A stretch of DNA of 64,000 bases from Gimibacter soli (GCF_028463845.1 NZ_CP116805.1:3220001-3284000); one strand, 5' to 3'; positions 18,648 to 27,757 are shown, counted from the first letter of the stretch. Translations and numbers: made by a program. The notes: generated from the letters alone by a model not told the origin.

Positions 18648-18682
18648 TAAGCGCTTACTAGAGTGGACGGAAACCGTTTACC
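18648..18682. promoter_or_regulatory. Two LacI-type sites before the regulator gene
   Basis: TAAGCGCTTA (18648-18657) is a perfect palindrome of the classic LacI/GalR operator type. GGAAACCGTTTACC (18669-18682) shares its first half, GGAAACCG, with the operators found in the pectin promoters. Both lie within 50 bases of the TTG start, so the regulator may control itself. Which of the two sites it binds is open. Confidence 0.5.
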
Positions 18683-18695
18683 TTGAGGCAGGGAC

Positions 18696-19772
18696 TTGGC
18701 CAGTTCAGACGAAAAGCCGGATGATTCCGACACCGGACTAGGGCGCCCCGGCGCGCGCCGCAAGCCCAAGATCACTATCAATGATATCGCCCGCATGGCC
18801 GGCGTTTCGAAGAAAACCGTGTCGCGCGTCATCAATGATGCAGCAACGGTAAAGGCCAGCACGCGCGACAAGATCAAGGCGCTGATCAAGGAATATGATT
18901 TCTCGCCCGACCCGCAGGCCCGCGCGCTTGCCTTCCGGCGGTCCTTCCTTGTCGCGATGATCTACGATAACCCGAGCCCGCAATATATCGTGAATATGCA
19001 GCGCGGCATTCTGGATGCACTGGCAGGATCAAGCTGCCAGCTGGTGATCCGCCCGTGCGACCGGAACGCCCCCGATTTTTACGACATGATCAGCGAGTTT
19101 ATCGAGCAGCAGCGCTTGTTCGGTGCCGTGCTGCCGCCTTCGGTTTCCGAGGACGATCATATCGCCGAAATGCTGAGGGAGGCAGACTGCCCCTATGTAA
19201 GGATTGCCTCGGTGGAGCTTGACGAACCCCACCGCATGATCCGCACGCGGGAAGCGCACGGGGCCGCCGAAGCTGCCCGCCATCTGGCCCGGCTCGGCCA
19301 CCGGCGCATCGCCCATATCCGGGGCCCGGAAAGCTTCCGGTCCTCGCACGAGCGCCTGCGCGGCTTCCAGGACGGCCTTTCGGAGTTTGGCCTGCACCTC
19401 AAGGACGATGACATCGTGTTTGGCGGCTATACCTACGAGACCGGCTATGAATGCGCCCGGCTGCTGCTCGCGAAGCCCGAACGCCCGACCGCGATCTTTG
19501 CCGGTAACGACGAAATGGCGCTGGGTGTTTACAAGGCCGCGCGCGAGATCGGCCTTACGGTCCCTGCAGACATTTCCGTTGTGGGCTTCGATGACACGCC
19601 GATTGCATCCCGCATTGCGCCTTACCTGACGACTGTTCACTCGCCCATCCGCGATATCGGCTATCTGGCCGGCAAGCTGCTGGTTGAAGGCCCCAAGGGC
19701 GCCAAGGGCGGCCTGACCTCGATCACGCCCGAACTTGTCGTCAGGGAATCGACCGCCGCCCCCGCCTTCTGA
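18696..19772 (+). CDS. LacI-family transcriptional regulator
   Basis: The start is TTG 18696 with GAGG seven bases upstream. The 358-residue protein has a short charged lead, then a canonical LacI helix-turn-helix (residues 27-50: TINDIARMAGVSKKTVSRVI), a hinge region, and a periplasmic-binding-protein-like effector domain (VAMIYDNPSPQYI; RIAHIRGPESFRSSHERLRGF split by variable residues; IFAGNDEMALGVYKAA; ISVVGFDDTPIAS). Such repressors leave DNA when a sugar effector binds. It stands at the edge of the pectin/uronate genes, converging on the TRAP transporter with a 12-base gap. It is therefore the best candidate for the repressor of the ACCGGT operators, but this is inferred from position. 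Confidence 0.9.
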   Translation: MASSDEKPDDSDTGLGRPGARRKPKITINDIARMAGVSKKTVSRVINDAATVKASTRDKIKALIKEYDFSPDPQARALAFRRSFLVAMIYDNPSPQYIVNMQRGILDALAGSSCQLVIRPCDRNAPDFYDMISEFIEQQRLFGAVLPPSVSEDDHIAEMLREADCPYVRIASVELDEPHRMIRTREAHGAAEAARHLARLGHRRIAHIRGPESFRSSHERLRGFQDGLSEFGLHLKDDDIVFGGYTYETGYECARLLLAKPERPTAIFAGNDEMALGVYKAAREIGLTVPADISVVGFDDTPIASRIAPYLTTVHSPIRDIGYLAGKLLVEGPKGAKGGLTSITPELVVRESTAAPAF

Positions 19773-19784
19773 TTTTCAGATCAA

Positions 19785-21068
19785 TCAGCCCTTCAACAGG
19801 TGCGGCAGCCACAGGCTGAAGGCCGGCACGAAGGTGACCGCCATGATCGCGCCGAAGTGGGCAAAATAGAAGGGCCACACGCTTTTCACCACCTGTTCGA
19901 TCCGCACCTTGCCAACCGAGCAGCCGACGAAAAGCGCGGTGCCGACCGGCGGGGTGATGAGGCCGACCCCGAGGTTCATGATCAGCATCACGCCGAACTG
20001 CACCGGGTCCATCCCGAACTTCATGGCAATCGGCAGGAAAATCGGCGTAGTGATGATGATCAGCGGCGCCATATCCATCACGGCACCGAGCATCAGAAGC
20101 GCGATATTGATCATCAGGAACATGATGATCGGATTATCGGTAATGCCGCCCATCAGGTCGCTGACCATGGTGGGCGCGTCCGATGCCGCGAGCACCCAGC
20201 CAAACGCCGAAGCCGCACCGATCAGGAACAGGACCGAAGCCGTGGTGCGCGCTGCATCGCGGGTGGCGGCCATGAAAGCGCGCCAGTCGAGTTCGCGGTA
20301 CACAAAGGCGGTGATAGCAAGGCCGTAAATCACGGCGACGGCACTCGCCTCGGTCGGTGTGAAGATGCCAAGCCGGATACCGCCGACGATGATCAGGATC
20401 ATCATCAGGCCGGGCATGGCGGCCACAAAGCAGCGCAGCACATTGCCCCAGCCGCCGAACGGCTTCACCGGATAGCCGCGCTTGACGGCGATCCAGTAGG
20501 CCGCAATGGCGAGAAGGGCAGCGGTCAGAATGCCGGGCACGACGCCCGCAAGGAACAGGTCACCGACGCTGAGGCTGCCGCCAGCGGCAATCGCAAAGAG
20601 GATCATATTGTGGCTTGGCGGGATGACGAGACCAAGGACGGACGAGGCAACGGTGACGTTGACCGCATAGTCGGCACTGTAGCCTTCCTCCTTCATCTTG
20701 GGGATCAGCACACCGCCCACCGCCGAAACACCGGCAATGGCGGACCCCGAAATCCCGCCGAACAGGAGGGACGTCAGCACGTTGACCTGCCCCAGTCCAC
20801 CACGCTTGTGCCCGACAAGCGACTGCGCAAAGGCGACGATCCGGTCAGCCGCCCCGCCGCGCAGCATGATTTCCCCCGAATAGATGAAGAAGGGGATGGC
20901 AATGAGCGCAAAGACGCTGAAGCCCGACGACATGCGCTGCAGCACCACAAGCGGCGACAGGTCCATGAAAAGGATGGCGGCAAGCGACGACAGCGCCAGC
21001 GAAAAGGCGATCGGCATCCCGATCACAAGGAACACGACAAAGGCGATGGCCAGAACGACAAGGCTCAT
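19785..21068 (-). CDS. TRAP transporter large permease (DctM type)
   Basis: This 427-residue integral membrane protein has about twelve spans. It contains the DctM hallmarks GMPIAFSLALSSLAAI near the N-terminus, VLGLVIPPSHNMILF in the middle and NLGVGLITPPVGTALFVG near the end. It forms the sodium-driven channel of a tripartite ATP-independent transporter. The start overlaps the stop of the small-permease gene by 4 bases, so it is the last gene of the set DctP-DctQ-DctM. It probably imports uronates released from pectin, judged by the linked lyase and kdu genes. Confidence 0.92.
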   Translation of the reverse strand: MSLVVLAIAFVVFLVIGMPIAFSLALSSLAAILFMDLSPLVVLQRMSSGFSVFALIAIPFFIYSGEIMLRGGAADRIVAFAQSLVGHKRGGLGQVNVLTSLLFGGISGSAIAGVSAVGGVLIPKMKEEGYSADYAVNVTVASSVLGLVIPPSHNMILFAIAAGGSLSVGDLFLAGVVPGILTAALLAIAAYWIAVKRGYPVKPFGGWGNVLRCFVAAMPGLMMILIIVGGIRLGIFTPTEASAVAVIYGLAITAFVYRELDWRAFMAATRDAARTTASVLFLIGAASAFGWVLAASDAPTMVSDLMGGITDNPIIMFLMINIALLMLGAVMDMAPLIIITTPIFLPIAMKFGMDPVQFGVMLIMNLGVGLITPPVGTALFVGCSVGKVRIEQVVKSVWPFYFAHFGAIMAVTFVPAFSLWLPHLLKG

Positions 21069-21589
21069 GACTGGTTATCCCGGTGCAGATGGGCTGTCAG
21101 GAAGCGGCGCGAGGCGATCCGGCGCAGCGTGAAGAAAAGCATCATGGCCCCGGCTATCGGGAAGCCCCAGTAGTTGACGGACCGCGACAGGCCAAGCGTC
21201 GGCACCGTCCAGGCTTCCACCAGCATCGCCATGCGGGCACCGTGCACGATCATCAGAATGGCGAAGGCAAGGATCAGCAGCTCGACAATCAGGCGGCAGG
21301 CGATCTGCAGCTTCACCGGAAATTTGGCGAGAAAGGCATCGAGCGCAATGAGACCGTCGTTGCGCACCGCCACCGCCGCACCGATGAGGGTCAGATAGAC
21401 CATCAGGATACCGGCGAGCTGTTCGGACCATTTCGGCGTGTCATTGAGGACGAAGCGCCCGAACACCTGCCAGCCGACGATCACGGTCATGACCACAAGG
21501 CAGACAACGGTGATGATCTCGGCGCCTTTCACAATCAGGCGGTCGGCGCCGTCGCCCGGGATGGGCTTCTCGGAAATCTGGTCGCTCAT
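21065..21589 (-). CDS. TRAP transporter small permease (DctQ type)
   Basis: The 174 residues contain four membrane spans, with the family pattern WQVFGRFVLNDTPKWSEQLAGILMVYLTLIGAAVAVR broken over helices 1 and 2 and RSVNYWGFPIAGAMML in the last span. It joins the large permease and receives substrate from the binding protein. It overlaps both neighbours by 4 bases, so the three TRAP genes are tightly coupled. Confidence 0.9.
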   Translation of the reverse strand: MSDQISEKPIPGDGADRLIVKGAEIITVVCLVVMTVIVGWQVFGRFVLNDTPKWSEQLAGILMVYLTLIGAAVAVRNDGLIALDAFLAKFPVKLQIACRLIVELLILAFAILMIVHGARMAMLVEAWTVPTLGLSRSVNYWGFPIAGAMMLFFTLRRIASRRFLTAHLHRDNQS

Positions 21590-22560
21590 TCGGTTTCCTC
21601 CGCGCGGCGCACAAGGTCCGCAAGGCGCGGCGTGCCGGCAAAGCGTTCATAAAGGGGCTGAAGGGCCCGGCGGAAAGCGTCGCGGTCCGGCACGTCATTG
21701 ATCTTGTTGCCCGCCCCTTCGACGCGTTCGCGGGCTTCCTGCACCTGCGCCTTCCAGAGCGTTGACATATAGCGCGCGCTTTCACGGGCTGCCTCGCGCA
21801 CGCGCTTCTGGTCCTCGGGCGAAAGCTTGTCCCAGGTCAGCTTCGAAATGACGAGGATTTCCGGCGTCATCGAATGGCCGGTCAGACTGTAGAAGGGCGC
21901 TACCTCGAAATGGCGGGTATCGGCATAGGACGGCCAGTTGTTCTCAGCCCCGTCCACCGTACCGTTCCGAAGCCCTTCATAAACCTGCCCCAGTTCCATC
22001 GGCGTGGCATTGCCACCCAGAAGCTCGATCATCGCGACATTCATATCAGAGTTCGGCACCCGGATACGCAGGCCCTGCAGGTCGGCGGGCGTCAGGATCG
22101 GGCGGCGGGTATTGTAGAAATTGCGGCTGCCGGATTCATAGAAGGTGAGGCCGACAAGGCCGTAAGGCTCAAGGCTCGCCAGTATCTCGTCCCCGACCGG
22201 GCCATAAAGCACCCGGTCGCGATGCTCTTCCGAGCGGAAGAGGAACGGCAGCGACGGAATGATCGTCTCAGGCGCCACATTCTGAAGGGCCGCCAGGAAA
22301 ACCCGGTTGATATCCACGGCGCCAAACACCGTCTGTTCCAGCGTGTCCCATTCCTCGCCAAGCTGGCGACCGGGATACATGGAAATGCGGATACGGCCCT
22401 CGGTCGACTTCTCCAGAAGCTCGCCCATATGCTGGACGCTTCTCACCGTCGGATAACCATAGGGGTGCGTGTCCGCCGCCCGCAGGACAAGATCGGCAGC
22501 CGCAAGCGGGGCGAACCCCGCCATCAGCGATACTGCAGCCGCCAGAAACAGACGATACAT
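21586..22560 (-). CDS. TRAP transporter solute-binding protein (DctP type)
   Basis: This 324-residue protein has a signal peptide (1-22, cleavage near AAA-D). Family features include the mature start LVLRAADTHPYGYPT, the conserved arginine strand LQGLRIRVPNSD that binds the carboxylate of the ligand, and GTVDGAENNWPSYAD. The arginine implies an acidic ligand. With pectate lyase 3 bases upstream and kduI/kduD on the other side of the promoter region, galacturonate or an unsaturated (di)uronate is the likely cargo. The ligand itself is inference. Confidence 0.9.
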   Translation of the reverse strand: MYRLFLAAAVSLMAGFAPLAAADLVLRAADTHPYGYPTVRSVQHMGELLEKSTEGRIRISMYPGRQLGEEWDTLEQTVFGAVDINRVFLAALQNVAPETIIPSLPFLFRSEEHRDRVLYGPVGDEILASLEPYGLVGLTFYESGSRNFYNTRRPILTPADLQGLRIRVPNSDMNVAMIELLGGNATPMELGQVYEGLRNGTVDGAENNWPSYADTRHFEVAPFYSLTGHSMTPEILVISKLTWDKLSPEDQKRVREAARESARYMSTLWKAQVQEARERVEGAGNKINDVPDRDAFRRALQPLYERFAGTPRLADLVRRAEETE

Positions 22561-22563
22561 GGC

Positions 22564-23919
22564 TCAGGTGCCCTTCGCAGTGTAGCTGTGATCGAGCACA
22601 GCCGGGTTCTTCGGCTCCATCGTCGCCAGATCCCAGTCGTCCGGATTGAAGGGACGGCGGGTTTCCGGCATCACCGGATAGCCGCCAACCTCGGTTTCGC
22701 GGTCGATGATCTTGCCGCGACCTTCGCCGGCATTCATCACGATGCGGCGATCCTGCACATCGCGGTCCCACGGGCGGGCACCAACATCTGCGAGCAGGCT
22801 GCGTTCCAGTTCATCCGTCCGCATCACCTCCAGCCCTTCGGGCCAGACGGGCGGCTTTTTCACTTCGATAACCTTGGCGGACGACATGGTGTAACGGCCG
22901 ATCATCGGCAGCGGTTCGCCGATCCGGTTCACCGCCACGTTATCCTTGCCATAGTAGCGCAGGTCGCCGTAGCCGCCGATCATCAGGAAGGCGATCTTGG
23001 GCGCCGTGGACGGGCCTGCCCGCATCACGTTGCCAACGGCGCTCAGGAGCCCGTCCTGATAAGCATAGCCATGCCATTCTTCTTCCATCAGATTGTAATG
23101 GATGGCGCGCTGGCCGGGGTCATAGATGATATTGTTCACGACCGCCGCATGGACCCCGCCCTTGAGGTGCGGGTTGCGCTCGTAATTGTGGGCGTAAAGG
23201 TTCCGGTAAATCAGCACATTCGCGACATTGTCGTGAATGAGCGAACCTTTTGAATGCTCGAACTTGCCGTGCGTGGCGTTGGCCAGCCCTTCGGCGATGA
23301 TATTGTTCGAGAAAGTGATGCTGTGCGAGGCATTCTTGCGCCACTCATCCGGCGTATCGCCAATGAAACGCTTGCCCGAGGCCGAGAGATTTTCGTCCGT
23401 CCCCCAGGTGAGCGTGCAATGATCAACGATCACATTGGACGCACCGAAGTTCGAGATACTGTCGAAATCGACACCACTGAACTGTTCGGCACCGGCCCAG
23501 CCGGGGCGCACACGAAGGTGGCGCACAATCACATCATGGGTGGTGATATCGATGCCGCCCTTGATGAGCGTGATGCCCGGCGACGGCGCCGTCTGCCCGG
23601 CGATGGTGAGATAGGGTTCCTCGACACGCAGGGTTTTCTGCCCGAGATCGATCACCCCGCCCACTTCGAAAACGATGATGCGCGCGCCTTTGGTCTGTAC
23701 TGCCTCAGCAAACGAGCCGGGGCCATCGGTGTTGAGGTTGGTCACCCGGATGATCTGGCCGCCCCGCCCGCCCGGCGTATGCTTGGCCCAGCCGACAGCT
23801 CCCGGAAAGGCAAGCTCTGCGCTTTCGGCGGCGGTTGCAGCCGGCAGCGCGGCGAAGATAGACGAAAACACGAAGGCAGCCGCAACAAGCGGGCGCCCGA
23901 CAATACTGGTTACTGACAT
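22564..23919 (-). CDS. Secreted pectate lyase, right-handed beta-helix
   Basis: The start is set at ATG 23919 with GAGGGAG seven bases upstream, giving a signal peptide ending near ATAAES. The 451-residue protein has the repeating short strands of a right-handed parallel beta helix (GARIIVFEVGGVIDLG, YLTIAGQTAPSPGITL, VIVRHLRVRPG, VIVDHCTLTWGTDENL, ITFSNNIIAEGL). This is the layout of PL1-type pectate lyases, with the Asp-rich Ca site expected around GVDFDSIS and VIVDHCTL. It cleaves polygalacturonate by beta-elimination outside the cytoplasm. It is expressed leftward from its own operator-bearing promoter at 23985-24013, with the TRAP genes following after 3 bases. Confidence 0.87.
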   Translation of the reverse strand: MSVTSIVGRPLVAAAFVFSSIFAALPAATAAESAELAFPGAVGWAKHTPGGRGGQIIRVTNLNTDGPGSFAEAVQTKGARIIVFEVGGVIDLGQKTLRVEEPYLTIAGQTAPSPGITLIKGGIDITTHDVIVRHLRVRPGWAGAEQFSGVDFDSISNFGASNVIVDHCTLTWGTDENLSASGKRFIGDTPDEWRKNASHSITFSNNIIAEGLANATHGKFEHSKGSLIHDNVANVLIYRNLYAHNYERNPHLKGGVHAAVVNNIIYDPGQRAIHYNLMEEEWHGYAYQDGLLSAVGNVMRAGPSTAPKIAFLMIGGYGDLRYYGKDNVAVNRIGEPLPMIGRYTMSSAKVIEVKKPPVWPEGLEVMRTDELERSLLADVGARPWDRDVQDRRIVMNAGEGRGKIIDRETEVGGYPVMPETRRPFNPDDWDLATMEPKNPAVLDHSYTAKGT

Positions 23920-23984
23920 CCAGAAACTCCCTCTTCCAGCCGGATTACCCTGCGGTTTTCCAGCTGTCTCTCTCCCTGTCATTC

Positions 23985-24013
23985 AAAATGACACCGGTTT
24001 CCTTCTGGCGCAA
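23985..24013 (-). promoter_or_regulatory. Pectate lyase promoter with ACCGGT operator
   Basis: Read leftward: TTGCGC (-35), a 17-base spacer containing GGAAACCGGTGT, and CATTTT (-10). The operator GGAAACCGGTGTCA occupies 23989-24002. The same geometry and nearly the same bases occur in the TonB receptor promoter at 30566-30594. Confidence 0.65.
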
Positions 24014-24044
24014 CCCCCAAGTCCCGCCAGAAGGGTGAAAAGCA

Positions 24045-24935
24045 TCAATCCCCTGAGATTGCGGCCTGCCGGGCGCTGCCCCACGCAGCATCCGGCGCGC
24101 CATCTTGCCACAGAAAACGGGATTCGAGCACGATATCCCGGTCGCCCGGCACCGGCACCGTCTGCCGGCCCGGCCAGGCGCAATTCTGCATGCTGAGCTC
24201 GTTACGAAGAATCCAGCGGGTGACCGGCACGCCGTCCACGGCGCAGGTCATCAGCGCCGTCCAGTCTGGGTGCAGGAACTGCATCCAGCCCGACGCTGTC
24301 ACCGCATTCATTTCGGCCTTCACCGCGCCCTGCCCGCTTTCGAATGACAGGCGCGGTGCATCGGGCAGCCGCCACGACGGGCCGCTATAGCCACGTTCAT
24401 TGTCGCTGCCCCCGATGGCGACACCGGGCAACAGCGCCTTCAGGCGGACTTCGGCGTCCATCCGGCGCACGCCCGCCTCGGTCGCGTGGATGGTGAAATG
24501 GTCTTGCTCGCGGATCAGGGCCGTGCCGTCTTTCAGCACCCAGCGCAGTTCAACATTCAGGCGGACTTCACCCCCCGTGACGGTGGCGTCCAGACGGTCC
24601 ACCACCCAGTCGATATCCTTCATGTCCCAGCCGTCGGCGACCTTGACTCCGTCCTTGACGATCTGGTGCCAAGCCCAGAAAAGGCCCCGGTGATGGGGAT
24701 GGTCCTCGGGCGCATTGAGCGTCAGCGCCGTGCCAGAAGGGGTCAGTATCGGGTGAATATAGGTGCCGCGCTCGGCAGGGGCTGCACCCGGCATGGGGGC
24801 ACCATGGAAAAAGAGGACCGGGGCGCCGTCTTCCAGCACCCAGATGCCGTCACTTTCGGTGCGGGTTGTCAGCTCCCCTGCGGTGCCGGGCAGGCTGCCG
24901 GCTGCGAGAAGCAGGATGGCAGCCAGCGTACGCAT
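24045..24935 (-). CDS. Secreted DUF6807 (PmoA-like) protein
   Basis: This 296-residue protein has a signal peptide (1-19, cleavage after TAG). It shows the DUF6807 features: APVLFFHGAPMPG early, the histidine cluster EDHPHHRGLFWAWHQ near residue 80, and a second half rich in beta strands (LNVELRWVLKDG, ITSGWMQFLHPDWTALM-like ASGWMQFLHPDWTALM). The family was once named after PmoA, but its biochemical role is not established. Members are often next to sugar-degradation genes. Its start overlaps the hydratase stop by one base, so they share a message. A galactose-mutarotase-like sugar-processing role would fit, but that is a guess. Confidence 0.78.
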   Translation of the reverse strand: MRTLAAILLLAAGSLPGTAGELTTRTESDGIWVLEDGAPVLFFHGAPMPGAAPAERGTYIHPILTPSGTALTLNAPEDHPHHRGLFWAWHQIVKDGVKVADGWDMKDIDWVVDRLDATVTGGEVRLNVELRWVLKDGTALIREQDHFTIHATEAGVRRMDAEVRLKALLPGVAIGGSDNERGYSGPSWRLPDAPRLSFESGQGAVKAEMNAVTASGWMQFLHPDWTALMTCAVDGVPVTRWILRNELSMQNCAWPGRQTVPVPGDRDIVLESRFLWQDGAPDAAWGSARQAAISGD

Positions 24936-25750
24936 CAGTCGGCCTTGGCTGCCGTGATCCGGCAGCCCACACGGAACTCGCTATCAAACACGGCTTCAAC
25001 CTCGTCACCCGGCTTCACATTGTGGACCCCGGTGATGGCACCTGCCGACACCCATGTGCCCGGCTCGATCCGGCGGCCACGGCGTGCCATCAGCTCGAGG
25101 AGGAAACGAACCGACCCGAACGGGCCATCAAGCATCGTGGCCATGCTGGCCTCGCCGATCACCTGACCGTTGATCGCAAACGATACCGGCATGTTGATCA
25201 GGTCCCGACGCTGCCAGTTCGGCACTTCGGGGCCAAGAACGAGGCCGTTGTTGTTGCCAAAGTCGGAAGCGGTGACCGCCGCCCCCAGATCATTGATCGT
25301 CGGCAGCGGCGAGGACGCAATCTCGATCCCCACCCGCACCGATTTCACGAGTGCCTTGGCGGCATCGAGGGTCCAATGCAGGCGGGCTGGATCCGGCGCT
25401 TCGCCGATTTCCAGCAGAACCTCGGCCTCTGCCGCCCCGAAACCATCGGGGAAAATGCTCATATCCAGCTTGCCGACACTCGGCGCCTTGACGATGCGAT
25501 CCGTGAAAATCGGGCCGGTCAGGCGGGTCGCCCCCAGCCTTTCAGACTGCGGCGGATGGATGCGCCCCAGTTTCCAGCCACCGACTCGGCCACCGAAGAG
25601 GCCGATGGCGATATCCTGGATGGCATATGCCTCCGCCAGCGTATCGGGCTGGGCGCCCGGATAGGCCGGAAGGCCGCGGGCCGCATGGCGTGCGTCCACG
25701 AAAGCTTTTGCAATCGAGCTGAATTGATCGCGCTCTTCGACGTGCGACAT
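24935..25750 (-). CDS. 2-keto-4-pentenoate hydratase / FAH-family enzyme
   Basis: The start is set at ATG 25750 (GAGGGG just upstream), not at the in-frame ATG 25822, which would place the promoter inside the gene. The 271 residues match the MhpD-type fold: AYAIQDIAIG near the N-terminus, GWKLGR, the metal-site region EAEVLLEIGE, the conserved NNNGLVLGPEV, and GSVRFLLELMARRGRRIEPGTWVSAGAIT at the end as two blocks. Such enzymes hydrate or dehydrate 2-keto acids. In a uronate locus it may act on a 2-keto-3-deoxy sugar acid, for example from arabinose side chains. This is inference. It is the first gene of a leftward unit with the DUF6807 gene. Confidence 0.8.
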   Translation of the reverse strand: MSHVEERDQFSSIAKAFVDARHAARGLPAYPGAQPDTLAEAYAIQDIAIGLFGGRVGGWKLGRIHPPQSERLGATRLTGPIFTDRIVKAPSVGKLDMSIFPDGFGAAEAEVLLEIGEAPDPARLHWTLDAAKALVKSVRVGIEIASSPLPTINDLGAAVTASDFGNNNGLVLGPEVPNWQRRDLINMPVSFAINGQVIGEASMATMLDGPFGSVRFLLELMARRGRRIEPGTWVSAGAITGVHNVKPGDEVEAVFDSEFRVGCRITAAKAD

Positions 25751-25793
25751 ACTGTCCCCTCGGTGCTCAGAAATCTCTCCCACTCCCGAAGAT

Positions 25794-25822
25794 GGCATAA
25801 AGGAAACCGGTGTCATTTTCAA
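25794..25822 (-). promoter_or_regulatory. Hydratase promoter with ACCGGT operator
   Basis: Read leftward: TTGAAA (-35), then 17 bases ATGACACCGGTTTCCTT, then TATGCC (-10). The operator (25802-25815 on the plus strand, GGAAACCGGTGTCA) fills the spacer, so a bound repressor would block RNA polymerase. Confidence 0.7.
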
Positions 25823-25946
25823 GGGGGGAGGGAATTTTCACGTCTTTTTGCCGTCTTGCGGCAGTTTTCTGCGGGTTTGACCTTCTCAAATGTGTGAGGG
25901 ACTCAGTCGAACTCGGGACATTGGGCCTGCCTCCCCCATATCAGCC

Positions 25947-25975
25947 TTGCAATCCATTTTGACACCGGTTACCTT
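25947..25975 (+). promoter_or_regulatory. kduI promoter with ACCGGT operator
   Basis: TTGCAA (25947-25952), a 17-base spacer and TACCTT (25970-25975). The operator TGACACCGGTTACC (25960-25973) covers the end of the spacer and the -10. The 5' leader to kduI would be about 165 bases. Confidence 0.65.
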
Positions 25976-26148
25976 TTTCGGCGAGAGGGGATGGCCAGAC
26001 GCATGCCGCTGAGGGGTGGCATCCGTGTTTTTGCCCGCCAAAAAGGTTATGCTGACCCGGTTGCCGGGCCATTCCCAATATCCATTGACCGCCAGAGAAG
26101 CCGGCAAAAAGGCCCCGATGCCTTCTGCCAGCCCACGAAGGAGAGACC

Positions 26149-26982
26149 ATGTTCCAGAAAACCTTCTATGCGACGCATCCCGATATGATGGACTGCGCCA
26201 CCAATGACGAACTGCGCGACCGCTATCTCGTCACCGGCATGTTCGAAGAGGGCGAGGTTGTCCTCAACTACAGCCACAACGAACGCTTCGTGATTGGCGG
26301 CGCCGTGCCGGCCGGCAAGGTGCTGACCCTGCCCGCCCAGACCGAGCCGAAAAGTGCGGCTGGCCATCCGTTCCTCGAGCGCCGCGAAATGGGCGTCGTG
26401 AACATCGGCACCAAGGGCAAGGTCACCGTTGATGGCCAGGCCTTCGAACTTGATAACAAGGAATGCCTTTATGTGCCGATGGGCTCGAAGGACGTAACCT
26501 TCGAAGGCAATGGCGCGCGCTTCTATATCGCGTCGCTGCCGGCCCACAAGGCCTGCCCGATCAAGAAGATCACGCTCGCAGAAGCCAATCCGCTGGAGCG
26601 CGGCGACCTCGAGAATTCGAACCACCGCACCATCTATCAGCTGGTGATCCCGGGCGTGTGCGAAAGCGCGCAGCTGCTTCTCGGCCTCACGGTTCTCGAA
26701 ACCGGCAGCGTCTGGAACACCATGCCCCCGCACCTGCATGACCGTCGCAGCGAGATCTATCTCTATTTCGACCTGCAGGGCGGCGACCGCGTGTTCCATT
26801 ACATGGGCGAGCCCGACGACATGCGTCATATCGTGATCCAGAAGGAAGAAGCCGTGATCAGCCCGCCGTGGTCGATCCATATGGGCTCGGGCACCAAGTC
26901 CTATGCCTTCATCTGGGCGATGGGCGGGGAAAACCTCGACTATACCGACATGAATGTCCTCGATATCTGCCAGCTGAAGTGA
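26149..26982 (+). CDS. kduI: 5-keto-4-deoxyuronate isomerase
   Basis: This 277-residue double-cupin enzyme starts at ATG 26149 behind AAGGAGAG. Motifs typical of KduI are [21 protein letters not shown] (in two parts), [12 protein letters not shown], and the zinc site [16 protein letters not shown]. It converts 5-keto-4-deoxyuronate, formed from unsaturated galacturonate, to 2,5-diketo-3-deoxygluconate in the cytoplasm. It is the first gene of the operon kduI-kduD-kdgK-esterase, with kduD 4 bases downstream. Confidence 0.95.
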   Translation: MFQKTFYATHPDMMDCATNDELRDRYLVTGMFEEGEVVLNYSHNERFVIGGAVPAGKVLTLPAQTEPKSAAGHPFLERREMGVVNIGTKGKVTVDGQAFELDNKECLYVPMGSKDVTFEGNGARFYIASLPAHKACPIKKITLAEANPLERGDLENSNHRTIYQLVIPGVCESAQLLLGLTVLETGSVWNTMPPHLHDRRSEIYLYFDLQGGDRVFHYMGEPDDMRHIVIQKEEAVISPPWSIHMGSGTKSYAFIWAMGGENLDYTDMNVLDICQLK

Positions 26983-26986
26983 TCCG

Positions 26987-27742
26987 ATGAGCAATCCGTT
27001 TGACCTGACCGGCAAAGTTGCCGTCATCACGGGCGCCAACACCGGCATCGGTCAGGGCATTGCCCTGGCCCTTGCCGCAGCTGGTGCCGACATCGCGGCT
27101 GTCGGGCGCACGCCCGCCACCGAAACCGTCGAGAAAGCCCGCGCCCTTGGCCGCCGCGCCGAGGTCATTTCGGCTGACCTTTCGACGATCGATCCCGTTG
27201 GCCGCGTGGTGGACGAGACGGTCGAAAAGCTCGGCGGGCTCGATATCCTCGTCAACAATGCCGGGATTATTCGCCGCAACGATTCGCTCGACTTCACGGA
27301 AGAAGACTGGGACGCGGTGATGGACACCAACCTCAAGTCCGTTTTCTTCCTGTGTCAGGCGGCGGCGCGCCATATGGTCGCCAAGGGCGGCGGCAAGATC
27401 ATCAACATCGCCTCGATGCTGACCTTCCAGGGTGGCATCCGGGTGCCGAGCTATACGGCATCCAAATCCGGGATCGGCGGGCTGACGAAGCTTCTGGCGA
27501 ACGAATGGGCCGCCAAGGGCATCAATGTGAATGCTATTGCGCCCGGCTACATCGACACCAACAATACGGCAGCGCTGCAAGCGGATGAAACACGCAACCG
27601 CCAGATCCTCGAACGGATCCCCGCCGGACGTTGGGGCTCACCAGAGGATATGGGCGGAGCCGCTGTGTTCCTTGCTTCCCGCGCATCGGATTATGTGCAG
27701 GGCCACATCCTTGCCGTCGATGGCGGCTGGCTGGCCCGCTGA
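26987..27742 (+). CDS. kduD: 2-deoxy-D-gluconate / 2,5-diketo-3-deoxygluconate dehydrogenase
   Basis: A 251-residue classical short-chain dehydrogenase. It has the TGANTGIG nucleotide loop near residue 14, NNAG around residue 88, the catalytic serine in NIASM, and the YTASK pair. NAIAPGYIDTNNT and the C-terminal GHILAVDGGWLAR are characteristic of KduD. It reduces the KduI product to 2-keto-3-deoxygluconate with NAD(P)H. Its place directly after kduI supports the assignment over other family members. Confidence 0.93.
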   Translation: MSNPFDLTGKVAVITGANTGIGQGIALALAAAGADIAAVGRTPATETVEKARALGRRAEVISADLSTIDPVGRVVDETVEKLGGLDILVNNAGIIRRNDSLDFTEEDWDAVMDTNLKSVFFLCQAAARHMVAKGGGKIINIASMLTFQGGIRVPSYTASKSGIGGLTKLLANEWAAKGINVNAIAPGYIDTNNTAALQADETRNRQILERIPAGRWGSPEDMGGAAVFLASRASDYVQGHILAVDGGWLAR

Positions 27743-27757
27743 GGGGAGACCTGATCG

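Larger units (their letters stand above)
25751..26148. other. Divergent control region of the uronate genes
   Basis: This 398-base gap separates the leftward hydratase unit from the rightward kdu operon and carries one promoter for each. There is an ACCGGT operator in both (see 25794-25822 and 25947-25975). I see no gene in it. Confidence 0.6.
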
